Shown here: in pieces, positions 8,396 to 17,632 of the stretch
Position numbering within the stretch: the stretch's first letter is position 1
Layout of the letters: every line of letters begins with the position of its first letter
Source of the DNA: Pseudomonas fragi
Lineage (GTDB): Bacteria > Pseudomonadota > Gammaproteobacteria > Pseudomonadales > Pseudomonadaceae
DNA: 64,000 nucleotides
NCBI RefSeq assembly: GCF_900105835.1
Contig: NZ_LT629783.1
Location: 2,969,001 to 3,033,000, forward strand
Reading direction: 5' to 3'
Notes under the pieces: generated by a model
What the model saw: the letters and a program-made list of their open reading frames with translations, nothing else
What the model was told of the DNA's origin: nothing
Database searches by the model: none
Program-made: the position numbers and the translations under genes

Positions 8396-8459
8396 GGGCA
8401 AGCTCCTGTACGAATGGGGCCACCGTAACCTGCGACCTTCGTCAGAACCCCGTCAGTTG

Positions 8460-8478
8460 CATTACAAGTTTGTAATAG
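8460..8478. promoter_or_regulatory. HprR/CusR-type palindromic operator
   Basis: CATTACAAGTTTGTAATAG contains the perfect inverted repeat ATTACAA-GT-TTGTAAT (8461-8476). It is centred in the divergent region, about 65 bases from the HbpS-like start and 54 bases from the response-regulator start. The same architecture is recognised by E. coli HprR and CusR, which supports autoregulation and control of hiuH. Confidence 0.7.
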
Positions 8479-8530
8479 GCAACACCGCCGAAGGCGCCTA
8501 GCCTGTGCAGACGATTGATCGAGGTGTGCG

Positions 8531-9205
8531 ATGCGTTTGTTAGTGGTTGAAGACGAAGCCAAGACGGCCGACTTCCTGGCCAAGGGCCTCAGGGAGTCCG
8601 GGTTTGCCGTGGATGTGGCGCTGAACGGCCTGGACGGGCGTTACTTTATCGAGCAGCAGGAATACGACCTGATCATCCTCGACGTCATGCTGCCGGGGCT
8701 CAATGGCTGGCAATTGCTGCAACTGATTCGCCAGCGCGGCGCCACGCCAGTACTGTTCCTGACCGCCAGGGACGCCATCGAAGACCGCGTGCGCGGCCTG
8801 GAGCTGGGCGCCGACGACTACCTGCTCAAACCCTTCGCCTTTGCCGAGTTGCTCGCCCGGGTCCGCACCTTGCTGCGCCGCGGCCCCCTGCGCGAGGCCG
8901 AGTCGTATGCCATCGCCGATCTTGAAATCGACGTGCTGCGCCGCCGCGTCAGCCGGGGTGGCCAGCGCATCAGCCTGACCAACAAGGAATTCGCCCTGCT
9001 GCAACTGCTGGCCAGCCGCCAGGGCGAAGTGCTGTCCCGTACCCTGATCGCTTCGCAGGTGTGGAACCTCAATTTCGACAGTGACACCAATATGGTCGAA
9101 GTCGCCGTGCGCCGCCTGCGGGCCAAGATCGACGACCCCTACATGCCCAAGCTGATCCACACCGTGCGCGGTGTGGGTTATCAACTGGAAGCGCCCGATG
9201 AGTAA
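8531..9205 (+). CDS. OmpR-family response regulator (HprR/CusR/CopR type)
   Basis: 224-residue cytoplasmic response regulator: receiver domain (1-115) with acidic pocket E7/D8, phospho-acceptor D51 ([10 protein letters not shown]) and K100 (DDYLLKPF), then a winged-helix DNA-binding domain (about 125-222, [23 protein letters not shown] and [11 protein letters not shown]). Closest by pattern to the heavy-metal/redox group CusR, CopR and HprR. It is divergent from the HbpS-hiuH pair across a matching palindrome. The kinase gene overlaps its end by eight bases. Copper or another metal is an alternative signal, but the hiuH neighbour argues for the peroxide/HOCl-responsive HprR branch. Confidence 0.88.
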   Translation: MRLLVVEDEAKTADFLAKGLRESGFAVDVALNGLDGRYFIEQQEYDLIILDVMLPGLNGWQLLQLIRQRGATPVLFLTARDAIEDRVRGLELGADDYLLKPFAFAELLARVRTLLRRGPLREAESYAIADLEIDVLRRRVSRGGQRISLTNKEFALLQLLASRQGEVLSRTLIASQVWNLNFDSDTNMVEVAVRRLRAKIDDPYMPKLIHTVRGVGYQLEAPDE

Positions 9206-10562
9206 ATCCATCGCCTGGCGTCTGGCGCTGGCGATTGCCCTGACCTGTGCGCTGGTGCTGAGTGCGGTGGGGGTGTTCCTGTACCGCTCACTGGCTGCAG
9301 AATTGACCTTTCGCGACGATCAGGCCCTGCTCGGGCGCCTTGAACAAGTGCGCGCCCTGCTGCATGACAGTGACAGCCTCGAAGCCCTGCAAGAGCGCCC
9401 ACGCCTGTACCAGAACATGCTCGGCAACCTGGACAGCGTGCTGCTGGTCAAGCGTGCCGATGGCAGCCCGCTCATCGCCATCAACCCCCACCAACAAGCC
9501 TTGCCGGACTTGCCACCCATCGCCCAGGACCGGGCGCCGCAGCGCGCCGATATCAAGACCGTGGACGCGACCGTATTGCTCGCCGGCATGGCCCGTGGCC
9601 CGGCCAATGAAATCCTCAGCGTGACCGTAGGCAAGCGCCTGGATGAGCGTGAGCAAATGCTCGCCAGTTACCGCATGCGCTTGTACATGGCCGCCGGGCT
9701 GGGCACCTTGCTGGCCTTCGGCCTGGGCTTGCTGCTGTTGCGCCGTGGCCTCACGCCGCTGCGCGAACTGGCCCAGGCCATGCGCCATATCGACCCGCGC
9801 AGCCTTGACCGGCGTATGCCCACCGAAACCATGCCCAGCGAGCTCAAGGAGCCGGTGCTGGCCCTCAACGCCATGCTCGCGCGGCTGGAAGACAGCTTTG
9901 CCCGGCTGTCGCAGTTTTCCGCCGACCTGGCCCATGAAATCCGCACGCCGCTGCACAACCTGCTGGGCAGCAACAGCCTGGCCCTGAACCAGCAACGCAG
10001 CGCGGCTGAGTACCAGGAGGTTCTGGCATCGAATATCGAGGAATATGAACGGCTCAACCGCATGGCTGAAAACCTGATGTTCCTCGCCCGTGCCGAGCAC
10101 GGGCAGCGCCCGTTGCAGCTGCAAACCCTGGACCTTGGCGAAGTGGGTGACGGGCTGTGTGATTACTTCGAGGCGCTGGCCGAGGATCGCGGCTTGCTGC
10201 TGGAAAATCAGCTGCGCGGGCCGTTAACGGTGGATCAGCAACTGCTGCAACGGGCACTGGGCAACCTGCTGGCCAATGCCGTGCGCCATGCCCGGGCGGG
10301 TTCAACCGTGAGCCTGCAGCGGCACGATGAGGCGGGAATGTGCTGGATCGGCGTGCACAACCTCGGCCAGCCGATTGACCCGCAGCATATCGACAGGCTG
10401 TTCGACCGCTTTTACCGGGTCGACCCGTCGCGGGCCCAGCCGGGGGATTCGGGCGGTCTGGGGCTGGCGATCGTGCAGTCGATCATGCAATTGCATGGCG
10501 GGCAGGTGCGGGTGATCAGCAATGACAGCGGCACCCTGTTTGAGCTGGGGTTTGCCCTCTAA
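9198..10562 (+). CDS. sensor histidine kinase (HprS/CusS type)
   Basis: Inner-membrane kinase partner of the preceding regulator, 454 residues from ATG 9198, which overlaps the regulator stop. A helix at about 7-29, a periplasmic sensor region of about 125 residues, a second helix ([20 protein letters not shown]), then HAMP, the phospho-acceptor block [17 protein letters not shown], and an ATPase domain with N box (LLANAVRHA), FYRVD and GLGLAIV. The length and layout fit the heavy-metal sensor kinase family. The periplasmic part could be touched by the exported HbpS-like protein encoded divergently; that is inference. Confidence 0.88.
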   Translation: MSKSIAWRLALAIALTCALVLSAVGVFLYRSLAAELTFRDDQALLGRLEQVRALLHDSDSLEALQERPRLYQNMLGNLDSVLLVKRADGSPLIAINPHQQALPDLPPIAQDRAPQRADIKTVDATVLLAGMARGPANEILSVTVGKRLDEREQMLASYRMRLYMAAGLGTLLAFGLGLLLLRRGLTPLRELAQAMRHIDPRSLDRRMPTETMPSELKEPVLALNAMLARLEDSFARLSQFSADLAHEIRTPLHNLLGSNSLALNQQRSAAEYQEVLASNIEEYERLNRMAENLMFLARAEHGQRPLQLQTLDLGEVGDGLCDYFEALAEDRGLLLENQLRGPLTVDQQLLQRALGNLLANAVRHARAGSTVSLQRHDEAGMCWIGVHNLGQPIDPQHIDRLFDRFYRVDPSRAQPGDSGGLGLAIVQSIMQLHGGQVRVISNDSGTLFELGFAL

Positions 10563-10575
10563 ATCCCCACGCCCC

Positions 10576-10680
10576 TGTGGGAGCGGGCTTGTTGTGGGAG
10601 CGGGCTTGCTCGCGATTCAGGCGCTGCGGTCTGTCAGGTAAACCACAGCGATCCCATCGCGAGCAAGCCCGCTCCCACAT
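10576..10680. repeat. REP doublet (REPIN), family A copy 2, with an extra half
   Basis: Inverted REP pair after the kinase stop. The left arm is preceded by a partial tandem copy (TGTGGGAGCGGGCTTGT), so this copy has three arms. Both flanking genes end here (convergent), so it may also end transcription. Confidence 0.9.
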
Positions 10681-10688
10681 GAGCAAAG

Positions 10689-11771
10689 TCATACCCCCTG
10701 AAGCAAACGTTCCAGCTCTTCGATGCGCGCCAGCAAGGCCTGGCGTTCGGCGCGTTCGCGAGTGATGTCGTCGATCACGCTGATCAGGTGCTCGGGGCTG
10801 TCGTCCTGGGAGTTGCGCTGCAACGAGGTGCGCACATGGGTCCAGATAAAATGCCCGTCCTTGCAGCGCAGGCGCTTTTCCAGGTCGTAGTTGCTGATCT
10901 TGCCCTCGAGCAATAGCTGCAACTGCTCCAGGTTGGCCTGCAGGTCATCGGGGTGGGTAAGGTCCTGGAAGGTCAGCTGGCGCAGCTCCTGCTCGCTGTA
11001 ACCGAGCAACTGGCACAGGCTGTCGTTGACCCGACGCCAGCTGCCGTCCAGGTCCACATAGGCAATGGCGCCGCAGGCCAGTTCGAACAGCGCGCGGAAG
11101 GCTTCTTCGCTTTTGCGCAAGGCTTGTTCGGCGGTTTTACGGGCGGTGTTGTCCATGCTGATGCCGATCATTTTCACCGGGCGCCCGGCGCTGTCGTTCA
11201 GCGGCATGGCCCGCGACGAAATCCAGCGCATCTCGCCATCGGGGCGAAATATCCGGAAGTCGTATTCATAGGGCGTGTTGTTGGCGAAGCACTCGTCGTA
11301 GAGCGCATTCATGACCACCTTGTCTTCAGGCAGTACATGGGGCCAGAAATCGTCGTTGCTGTTGACCTGCCAGCCGTACACCCGCTCGACGTTGGCCGAG
11401 TAGAACACCTCGTCGGTGATCAGGTTCCACTCCCACGTCACGATCCCGGCGTTCTCTTGCGCCAGGGTCATGCGTGCTTCGCTTTCCATGATGTCGGCGA
11501 TGTACTTGCGGCGCACATCGGTCATCGGCAGCTCCACCGAGGCCGCCCCCTGCAGGTCCTGCACCGCCTGTTCGCCATAGCGCAGCCACACCCAGTTGAC
11601 CTTGAACAGGTCAGCCAGTTTGCGCAGATTGCTGTAGTCGATTTCGCCACCACGGGTCCATTTATGCACCGCCGTACGGGAAATGCCCAAGGCAGTGCCG
11701 ACCGCTTGCAAGGTCATTTTGTGGTGTTCGAGCAGCTCCTTCAGGCGAAAGGCAAAGCTATCTTCAGTCAT
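10689..11771 (-). CDS. Cro/CI-type HTH regulator with two PAS domains
   Basis: 360-residue regulator of unknown name from ATG 11771 (MTEDSFAFRLKELLE). Domains: an XRE helix-turn-helix (about 5-62; MTLQAVGTALGISRTAVHKWTRGG), a PAS domain with PAC (about 100-215; ITDEVFYSANVERVYGW and YEYDFRIFRPDGEMRWISSRA), a second PAS/PAC (about 225-345; GEMR-like RLRCKDGHFIWTHVRTSLQ) and a short C-terminal coiled coil (RAERQALLARIEELERLLQ). PAS sensing joined to an XRE DNA-binding head is uncommon; such proteins usually read a small molecule or redox state. It follows cntB on the same strand after 85 bases, so it may regulate the carnitine genes. The recognised signal is unknown. Confidence 0.75.
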   Translation of the reverse strand: MTEDSFAFRLKELLEHHKMTLQAVGTALGISRTAVHKWTRGGEIDYSNLRKLADLFKVNWVWLRYGEQAVQDLQGAASVELPMTDVRRKYIADIMESEARMTLAQENAGIVTWEWNLITDEVFYSANVERVYGWQVNSNDDFWPHVLPEDKVVMNALYDECFANNTPYEYDFRIFRPDGEMRWISSRAMPLNDSAGRPVKMIGISMDNTARKTAEQALRKSEEAFRALFELACGAIAYVDLDGSWRRVNDSLCQLLGYSEQELRQLTFQDLTHPDDLQANLEQLQLLLEGKISNYDLEKRLRCKDGHFIWTHVRTSLQRNSQDDSPEHLISVIDDITRERAERQALLARIEELERLLQGV

Positions 11772-11856
11772 GACAAGTCCGTGATCACGCAAGGCGCAGG
11801 GCGTCGCGATTATACACACACCCCTGTCGCCCCCCGGCGCGATCACGCCAAGCGCA

Positions 11857-12825
11857 TTACAAGTCCAGCACCAGCCGCTCGCCCCGGGCACGGGACACGC
11901 AGATCATCATGGTTTGCTGGGCGGCCTTTTCGTCATCGCTCAAATATTGATCATTGTGCGCCGCTTCGCCCTCAAGGATGCGCGTCTCGCAGGTGCCACA
12001 CACGCCTTCGCGGCACAGGCATTCAACGTCGACATTGGCTTTTTCGATGGCCTTGAGAATGCTCATGCCTGCTTCGACGCGCAGCTCCTGGCCGGACTTG
12101 GCCAATACCAGCGTAAAAGCGCCGCCGGTCACGGGCGCGGCGGCGAACTGTTCCCAATGCACGCGATCATCGGCCAGGCCCAACTGCTTGCCGGTGGCGA
12201 TCACCGCATCGATCAACGGTTTGGGGCCACAGACATAGACGTGCGCATCGCTGGCCAGCGCGCCCATCAGTTCGACCAGGTTCAGTGACTGCCCCAGGCT
12301 GTCGGCATACAGCCGAGTACGGTCGGCATGAGGTCCGGCGCTGAGTTCATCCTGGAACGCACCGTGCTCGGGGCTGCGGAAGGCATAGTGCAGCTGGTAG
12401 TCGGCGCCGCTGTCGCGCAGTTCATAAACCTGCGACAGGAACGGGGTAATGCCGATGCCACCAGCAATCAACACATGCCGGCCGGCCTTGGGGTCGATGG
12501 CAAACAGGTTGTTGGGTGTGGAAATCATCAGCTCGGTGCCGACTTCGACCTGCTGGTGCATGAAGGCCGAGCCGCCTTTGGATTGCTCCTCAAGGCGCAC
12601 GCCAATCTGGTAACTGGCAGTCTGGCGCGGGTCGCTCATCAATGAATAGGCATTGCTGTGCTGACGGCCGTCGGCGTCTTTCATCTGCACGATGATGTGG
12701 CTGCCACCGGTGAAATCCGGCAGCAATTTGCCGTCCTGACGTACCAGGGTGAAACGTTTGATCAGCGGCGTCACCTGCTCCACCCCGATCACACGGGCGG
12801 CAAGCATTTGATATGTGTTGGCCAT
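11857..12825 (-). CDS. cntB: carnitine monooxygenase reductase subunit
   Basis: Electron-transfer partner of CntA (YeaX-type), 322 residues: an N-terminal flavin domain (NAYSLMSDPRQ about 58-68), an NAD(P)H domain (HVLIAGGIGITPFLS 117-131; VYVCGPKPLID) and a C-terminal plant-type [2Fe-2S] domain with C271-x4-C276-x2-C279-x29-C309. It passes electrons from NAD(P)H to the Rieske centre of CntA. It lies 69 bases after the aldehyde dehydrogenase gene in the same orientation. Similar reductases serve other Rieske oxygenases (GbcB, VanB); the assignment rests on the neighbouring CntA. Confidence 0.88.
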   Translation of the reverse strand: MANTYQMLAARVIGVEQVTPLIKRFTLVRQDGKLLPDFTGGSHIIVQMKDADGRQHSNAYSLMSDPRQTASYQIGVRLEEQSKGGSAFMHQQVEVGTELMISTPNNLFAIDPKAGRHVLIAGGIGITPFLSQVYELRDSGADYQLHYAFRSPEHGAFQDELSAGPHADRTRLYADSLGQSLNLVELMGALASDAHVYVCGPKPLIDAVIATGKQLGLADDRVHWEQFAAAPVTGGAFTLVLAKSGQELRVEAGMSILKAIEKANVDVECLCREGVCGTCETRILEGEAAHNDQYLSDDEKAAQQTMMICVSRARGERLVLDL

Positions 12826-12894
12826 CGCAAAACCTCTACTGCGCTAAAGGGCGGCACTCGCGTACCGCCTGATTCATGACCCGGTGCGGTCGGC

Positions 12895-14343
12895 TCAGAC
12901 CGCCAGGCACAGGTATTTCAGTTGCAGGTAATCTTCGATCCCGTATTTGGAACCTTCGCGGCCCAGACCGGATTGCTTGACCCCGCCAAACGGCGCGACT
13001 TCGTTGGAAATCAGCCCGGTATTGACGCCGACCATGCCGTATTCCAGTTGCTCGGCGATGTGCCACACGTGGCCGATATCACGGCTGTAGAAGTAGGCCG
13101 CCAGGCCGTACAACGTGTCGTTGGCCAGGGCCACGACTTCAGCGTCGCTGTGGAAGCGCACCAGGGGCGCAACCGGGCCGAAGATTTCCTCGTCCAGCAG
13201 CAACATGCCTTTGCGGATATCACCCAGAACGGTGGGTTCGAAGAACTGCTCGCCCAGCGCGTGCACGCCGCCGCCCAGCAACAGGGTCGCGCCCTTGCTC
13301 ACGGCGTCGTCGATCAGCAGGCGCACTTTTTCCACGGCCTTGAGGCTGATCAGCGGGCCGATTTGCGCACCGGTTTCATTGCCATGGCCAACCTTCAGCT
13401 GCGCGACTTTGGCGGCGAATTTACTGGCAAACTGGTCATAGACCGCGTCATGCACATAGAAGCGGTTGACGCACACGCAGGTTTGCCCGGCGTTGCGATA
13501 TTTGGCGGCGATGGCCCCCTCAACGGCGGCCTCGATATCCGCGTCGGCGAACACGATAAACGGCGCGTTGCCGCCCAGCTCCAGCGAGACTTTCTTGATG
13601 CTCTCGGCGCACTGGCTCATCAGCAGGCGACCCACCGGGGTCGAGCCGGTAAAGCTCAGTTTGCGCACCAGCGGGTGGCCGGTCAGCTGCGCGCCAATGG
13701 CCTGGGCATCGCCCGTCACAATATTCAGCACACCGGCCGGGATGCCTGCACGCTGGGCCAGTTCCGCCAGGGCCAGGGCCGAAAACGGTGTTTCGTTGGC
13801 CGGCTTGACCACAATAGTGCAACCGGCTGCCAGCGCCGGCGCGACCTTGCGGGTGATCATCGCCGCCGGGAAATTCCACGGCGTAATAGCAGCGCAGACA
13901 CCGATGCCCTGCTTGATCACCAGCAGGCGCTTGTCGGTAGACGGCGATGGAATCACGTCGCCATAAATGCGCTTGCCCTCTTCGGCAAACCACTCGATAA
14001 ACGATGCGGCGTAGCGAATCTCGCCCACGGCTTCATGCAGCGGCTTGCCCTGTTCCAGGGTCATAAGCTGCGCCAGATCGTCTTCGTGTTGCAGGATCAG
14101 CTCGAACCAGCGGCGCAAGATCTGTGCGCGGTCCTTGGCCGTGCGCTCGCGCCAGGCGGGCAACGCGGCGTCGGCGGCTTCGATGGCGCGAATCGCTTCG
14201 CTGCCACCCATAAGCGGCACATTGCCGAGCAACTGGCCCTGGGCCGGGTTGGTGACATCTACGGTTTGCCGGCTGTCGGCATTCACCCAGGCTCCATCGA
14301 TAAAAGCCTGTTGGCGAAACAATTGGGGGTCGTTGAGCTGCAC
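12895..14343 (-). CDS. NAD(P)-dependent aldehyde dehydrogenase, probable malic semialdehyde dehydrogenase
   Basis: GabD-like enzyme of about 482 residues. Motifs: PWNFPAAMITRKVAPALAAGC (cofactor site), FTGSTPVGR, LELGGNAPFIV with the general-base Glu and NAGQTCVCVNR with the catalytic Cys. In this cluster its likely substrate is malic semialdehyde released from carnitine by CntAB, oxidised to malate. Start: GTG 14343 has AGGAG eight bases upstream; a GTG at 14352, three codons earlier, directly abuts that ribosome site and is less likely. A hairpin with a T run separates it from cntA. By sequence alone, succinate or glutarate semialdehyde could also be the substrate. Confidence 0.82.
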   Translation of the reverse strand: MQLNDPQLFRQQAFIDGAWVNADSRQTVDVTNPAQGQLLGNVPLMGGSEAIRAIEAADAALPAWRERTAKDRAQILRRWFELILQHEDDLAQLMTLEQGKPLHEAVGEIRYAASFIEWFAEEGKRIYGDVIPSPSTDKRLLVIKQGIGVCAAITPWNFPAAMITRKVAPALAAGCTIVVKPANETPFSALALAELAQRAGIPAGVLNIVTGDAQAIGAQLTGHPLVRKLSFTGSTPVGRLLMSQCAESIKKVSLELGGNAPFIVFADADIEAAVEGAIAAKYRNAGQTCVCVNRFYVHDAVYDQFASKFAAKVAQLKVGHGNETGAQIGPLISLKAVEKVRLLIDDAVSKGATLLLGGGVHALGEQFFEPTVLGDIRKGMLLLDEEIFGPVAPLVRFHSDAEVVALANDTLYGLAAYFYSRDIGHVWHIAEQLEYGMVGVNTGLISNEVAPFGGVKQSGLGREGSKYGIEDYLQLKYLCLAV

Positions 14344-14366
14344 GCAGGACACTCCTCTTTATGGGG

Positions 14367-14392
14367 TAAAACGCCGCAGGCACACTGCGGCG
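14367..14392 (-). terminator. hairpin with T run between cntA and the aldehyde dehydrogenase
   Basis: Arms CGCCGCAG (14372-14379) and CTGCGGCG (14385-14392) around a five-base loop, followed on the minus strand by TTTTA. It lies ten bases past the cntA stop and 24 bases before the next start. It could lower expression of the downstream genes relative to cntA, or stabilise the cntA message. Confidence 0.6.
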
Positions 14393-14401
14393 TGATCGGG
14401 A

Positions 14402-15523
14402 TCAGTCGTCCAGATGGGCGACGGCGATCAGGTTGTGGAAGTGCGCAATGCCGTGCTCGCTCATGCCGCTGCGGGTGCGGTCGGCCATGATCCGGCCCTG
14501 GCCGCGATAACCACGCGATTGCAGGCCGCGCTGCACGCTCTCGACCAGACGCAGGTCTTCGGGGCGGAACACGTCGCGGTACCACTCGATCAGCGCCTGC
14601 TGCTCGGGGGTGATGTCCTTGTTGAGGAAGTAGATGTCGTAGTGCTGCATGGTCACGCCAGCGCTGACCGGGAACTCGTAGATCACGGTCATGAAGTTGC
14701 CGCCCGGTGGCGCGTTGAACATGGTGCACGGCCAGGCCCAGAAACCGCTAAAGGAAGGATCTTTGATCGATTCATCGAACTTGAAGGATTTTTCCGACGA
14801 CTTGGCGTGCCCGAATTGCAGCGACCAGTTGCCGTGCAGGGTGTGCCAGTACTCGTCGACGCTCACCGAATCGGCAAAGCCGGGGTGGGCCGGGGCGCAG
14901 TGGTAACACTCCAGGTAGTTGTCGACGATGGACTTCCAGTTGGCCGGCGTATCGCTGACGAAACGGGCCGCCAGGTGCAGGTCATCCACCACCGGGCAGG
15001 CTTCGCGCAGGCGGGCTTGCAGGCCCGGCAGTTGCTCTTCCACGGTGCCGGCTTCGTTGTTCATGTTGATGTAGATGAAACCGGCGTATTCCTCGACCCG
15101 CAGGGCCACGAGGCTGGAGTTTTCCTTGTCGAAATTGACCACGTTGTCGCAGTTGCGCGCGTGGGCCAGTTCGCCATCGAGCTTGAAGGTCCAGGCGTGG
15201 TACGGACAGGTGATCACGTTTTTGGCCTTGCCGCTGCCGCTCAGCAACTGATGGCCACGGTGCGGGCATACGTTGTAGAACGCGCGCAGCACACTGTCGC
15301 GACCGCGCACGACGATGATGCTTTCGCCGATCACTTCGCGGGTGATGTAGTCGTTGCTATTGGCAACTTCGCTGCGGTGACCAACACAAATCCAGGTGTT
15401 GGCGAAGATCTTTTCCTTCTCCAGCTCGAACACGCTCTGATTGGTGTAGTAGGACGCGGGAATGGTGTGCGCTTCGTCAGCATTGGTGCAGAAGTCGGCA
15501 GGCAATTTCACGATAGTGTTCAT
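14402..15523 (-). CDS. cntA: carnitine monooxygenase, Rieske oxygenase subunit
   Basis: Terminal oxygenase that splits L-carnitine into trimethylamine and malic semialdehyde. 373 residues from ATG 15523 (MNTIVKLPADFC; GAGAGA upstream). The Rieske ligands are C86/H88 (CPHRGH) and C106/H109 (CPYHAW). The mononuclear iron site is H208, H213 and D323, and the bridging position holds E205 (NYLECYHC); these positions and residues equal those described for Acinetobacter CntA, where Glu205 replaces the usual Asp. The long stretch FRPEDLRLVESVQRGLQSRG also matches CntA/YeaW. Neighbours fit: carrier upstream, reductase and aldehyde dehydrogenase downstream. Betaine demethylase GbcA is a relative but is less consistent with this context. 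Confidence 0.92.
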   Translation of the reverse strand: MNTIVKLPADFCTNADEAHTIPASYYTNQSVFELEKEKIFANTWICVGHRSEVANSNDYITREVIGESIIVVRGRDSVLRAFYNVCPHRGHQLLSGSGKAKNVITCPYHAWTFKLDGELAHARNCDNVVNFDKENSSLVALRVEEYAGFIYINMNNEAGTVEEQLPGLQARLREACPVVDDLHLAARFVSDTPANWKSIVDNYLECYHCAPAHPGFADSVSVDEYWHTLHGNWSLQFGHAKSSEKSFKFDESIKDPSFSGFWAWPCTMFNAPPGGNFMTVIYEFPVSAGVTMQHYDIYFLNKDITPEQQALIEWYRDVFRPEDLRLVESVQRGLQSRGYRGQGRIMADRTRSGMSEHGIAHFHNLIAVAHLDD

Positions 15524-15592
15524 CTGGTCTCTCTCAGGCAATTCAGAGGGCGGGGCAGGCCGCACGTCGCCCTGTTTCAGGCTGTTTTTATG

Positions 15593-15623
15593 TAACCAGT
15601 GAATTACAGACAACCACTGGTTA
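15593..15623. promoter_or_regulatory. inverted repeat upstream of cntA
   Basis: Arms TAACCAGTG (15593-15601) and CACTGGTTA (15615-15623), perfect over nine bases with a 13-base gap, 70-100 bases upstream of the cntA start. GGTTAAC at its right end recurs upstream of the BCCT carrier gene. Probable regulator site, candidate proteins being the LysR at 18788 or the PAS-HTH at 10689. Confidence 0.55.
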
Positions 15624-15634
15624 ACAAGACATGC

Positions 15635-15676
15635 AAAAAAAACCGCTCAGGTCCCGGCACCGGAGTGCCGGGGCCT
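15635..15676 (-). terminator. intrinsic terminator of the BCCT carrier gene
   Basis: Arms AGGTCCCGGCAC (15649-15660) and GTGCCGGGGCCT (15665-15676), loop CGGA; on the minus strand a run of eight T follows (15635-15642). It ends the carrier transcript before the cntA promoter region, so cntA has its own promoter. Confidence 0.8.
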
Positions 15677-15697
15677 GCGCGTGGTTCACAACAACAA

Positions 15698-17335
15698 TCA
15701 GCTCAGGGCTGCGGGTACCGCTTTCGCCTCGACCTTGAGTGCAGGGCTGTGGGCTGCGACTTCAAACGCCGCCACATAATCAAGGTCGTTACCGCGAGAT
15801 ACGGCTTCCTCCTCGATCAGATAAGCCGGCATGGCGCTGTAGTCCTCGAACATCCATTTGAGGAAGCCGTAGATCTTGGTCAGCAGGATCACCATGAACG
15901 GAATGGCAGTCAGCACCACGGCGGTTTTCATTGTCGACAGCGAGACCTTGGCAAACAGCATGGCCAGCGGCACCAGGGTCAGGGCGATGCACCAGAACAA
16001 CCGGTGAGTCGGCGACGGATCCTGGCCTTCCTGCATGTTGCGGGTACTGGTGGCGGCCACGGCGTAGGCCGCTGCGTCCATGTGCGAGGCGCAGAACACC
16101 GCCATGATGAACAGGTAAACGCCCAGGAAGATCTGGCCGAACGGCAGCGCACTGAGCAGCATCTCCACCGCCGTTTCACCGCCCTGCTCGGTCAGGATGC
16201 GCGGCACATCAATGGCCCCGCTCATGAACTGGTGCATGCTGTAGCTTTCCAGCGTGCCGAAGAAGAACCAGCAGCCAAAACTGCCGCCCATCAACATCGC
16301 GGCGACCACTTCTTTCATCTTGCGGCCCTTGGACACACGGGTCACAAACATGGCCACGCCCGGTGCGTAGGAAACCCACCACAGCCAGTAGAAAACCGTC
16401 CAGTTGCGGGTGAAGGCACCATCACCTTGCGGGTCGGTAAACAGGCTCATGTGTACGTAGTTCTGCATCATCAGGCCAATGGAATTGGCGGTGTTGTTGA
16501 TGATGAATTGCGTGGGGCCAACCAGCAGCACCACGCCGGCAAACACCAGCGCGCCGATACACACCATCTTCGACAGACGCTGCATGCCACTGGCAATACC
16601 GATGTAGGAACTGAGCGAGAACACCACCGCCACCACACCGATCACCATCAATTGGGTGGTGAAGGTATCCGGCATGCCGGTCAGCGCCGACAGGCCGCGG
16701 GTCAGGGTGGAGGCGGTGAGCACCAGGGATACGGTCAGGGCGCCAAACATGGTCAGCAAAAACACCAGGTCGACGATCCGCCCTACTGGCCCCTGGGCCT
16801 TGAAACCGGTGACGGCTTCGATGACGGAAGACAGGCTCAGGCCGCTCTTTTTGCGCACATGGAAGTGATATGCCATCGCCAGAGACGACAAGGCGTACAA
16901 CGACCAGGCACTGATCCCCCAATGGAAGAACGAATAACTGACGCTGTAATCCAGCGCTTCTCGCGAGCCTGCGGCAATGTTCAGACCGGGCGTCTGGTAG
17001 TAATACGCCCACTCCATCACGCCCCAGTACAGGGTCGACGAGCCCATGCCCGCGCAGATAAACATGAACACCCAGGTGACCGTCGGGTATTCGGCTTTGC
17101 CGTTACCCAGGCGGATGTTGCCGTACTTGCTGAACGCGATGTACAGCACCACCAGGGCGCAGCAAAACACGAACACCTGCACCGAAGTGCCAAAGGTACG
17201 GGAGGCCAACTCGAACAGCATGTTGGCGGTGGTCTCGGCTTGTTGCGGAAAGAAGGCAAGGCCTGCAACGGTGGCCAGTACAGCAATCAGGCTAGTTGAT
17301 ATCAAAAAGACATCTTTTTTATTGTTATTGGACAT
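15698..17335 (-). CDS. BCCT-family carrier, probable carnitine/betaine transporter
   Basis: Inner-membrane carrier of 545 residues with about twelve helices and the family signature [10 protein letters not shown] (311-320). [19 protein letters not shown] (95-112) resembles CaiT-type members that use carnitine, γ-butyrobetaine or other trimethylammonium compounds. There is no long charged C-terminal osmosensing tail as in BetP, which suggests catabolic uptake rather than osmoprotection. Being next to cntA, it is expected to import carnitine. The promoter region contains three GTTAAC sites. Choline or betaine uptake is an alternative. Confidence 0.85.
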   Translation of the reverse strand: MSNNNKKDVFLISTSLIAVLATVAGLAFFPQQAETTANMLFELASRTFGTSVQVFVFCCALVVLYIAFSKYGNIRLGNGKAEYPTVTWVFMFICAGMGSSTLYWGVMEWAYYYQTPGLNIAAGSREALDYSVSYSFFHWGISAWSLYALSSLAMAYHFHVRKKSGLSLSSVIEAVTGFKAQGPVGRIVDLVFLLTMFGALTVSLVLTASTLTRGLSALTGMPDTFTTQLMVIGVVAVVFSLSSYIGIASGMQRLSKMVCIGALVFAGVVLLVGPTQFIINNTANSIGLMMQNYVHMSLFTDPQGDGAFTRNWTVFYWLWWVSYAPGVAMFVTRVSKGRKMKEVVAAMLMGGSFGCWFFFGTLESYSMHQFMSGAIDVPRILTEQGGETAVEMLLSALPFGQIFLGVYLFIMAVFCASHMDAAAYAVAATSTRNMQEGQDPSPTHRLFWCIALTLVPLAMLFAKVSLSTMKTAVVLTAIPFMVILLTKIYGFLKWMFEDYSAMPAYLIEEEAVSRGNDLDYVAAFEVAAHSPALKVEAKAVPAALS

Positions 17336-17431
17336 TTAAGTCTCCAGAGAGAGAGTTTTTTCTCTTACTGCACGGTTCTACGTCAGCACTTACCGCTGTT
17401 AAGGACTCCTTTCACGCCGTTGAACCCGAAC

Positions 17432-17466
17432 GTTAACTATCAGTTAACGCATATCTTTCGGTTAAC
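17432..17466. promoter_or_regulatory. GTTAAC repeats upstream of the BCCT carrier
   Basis: CGTTAAC-TATCA-GTTAACG (17431-17449) is a perfect inverted repeat with seven-base arms; another GTTAAC lies at 17461-17466. They are about 95-130 bases upstream of the carrier ATG. The motif is shared with the cntA upstream region (15619-15625), so one regulator may control both promoters. Confidence 0.5.
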
Positions 17467-17541
17467 AATATGCCCTGAGATTTGGTCTTTTGCAACTGGA
17501 TCCGCAGGAATTTTCGCCATACCCCACTCATCTTTGAACAC

Positions 17542-17590
17542 GCCAAAAAGCCCGCCAAACCCCCGTTTTTCGGGAGGTTTAGCGGGCTTG
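17542..17590 (-). terminator. intrinsic terminator of the D-malate/tartrate dehydrogenase gene
   Basis: Arms AAGCCCGCCAAACC and GGTTTAGCGGGCTT (one mismatch) around a short loop; on the minus strand TTTTT follows. It lies 43 bases past the stop. Confidence 0.85.
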
Positions 17591-17632
17591 CAAGTGTCTG
17601 TTCCGCGGCTTTTGCCTTACGCGGCCGGAACG

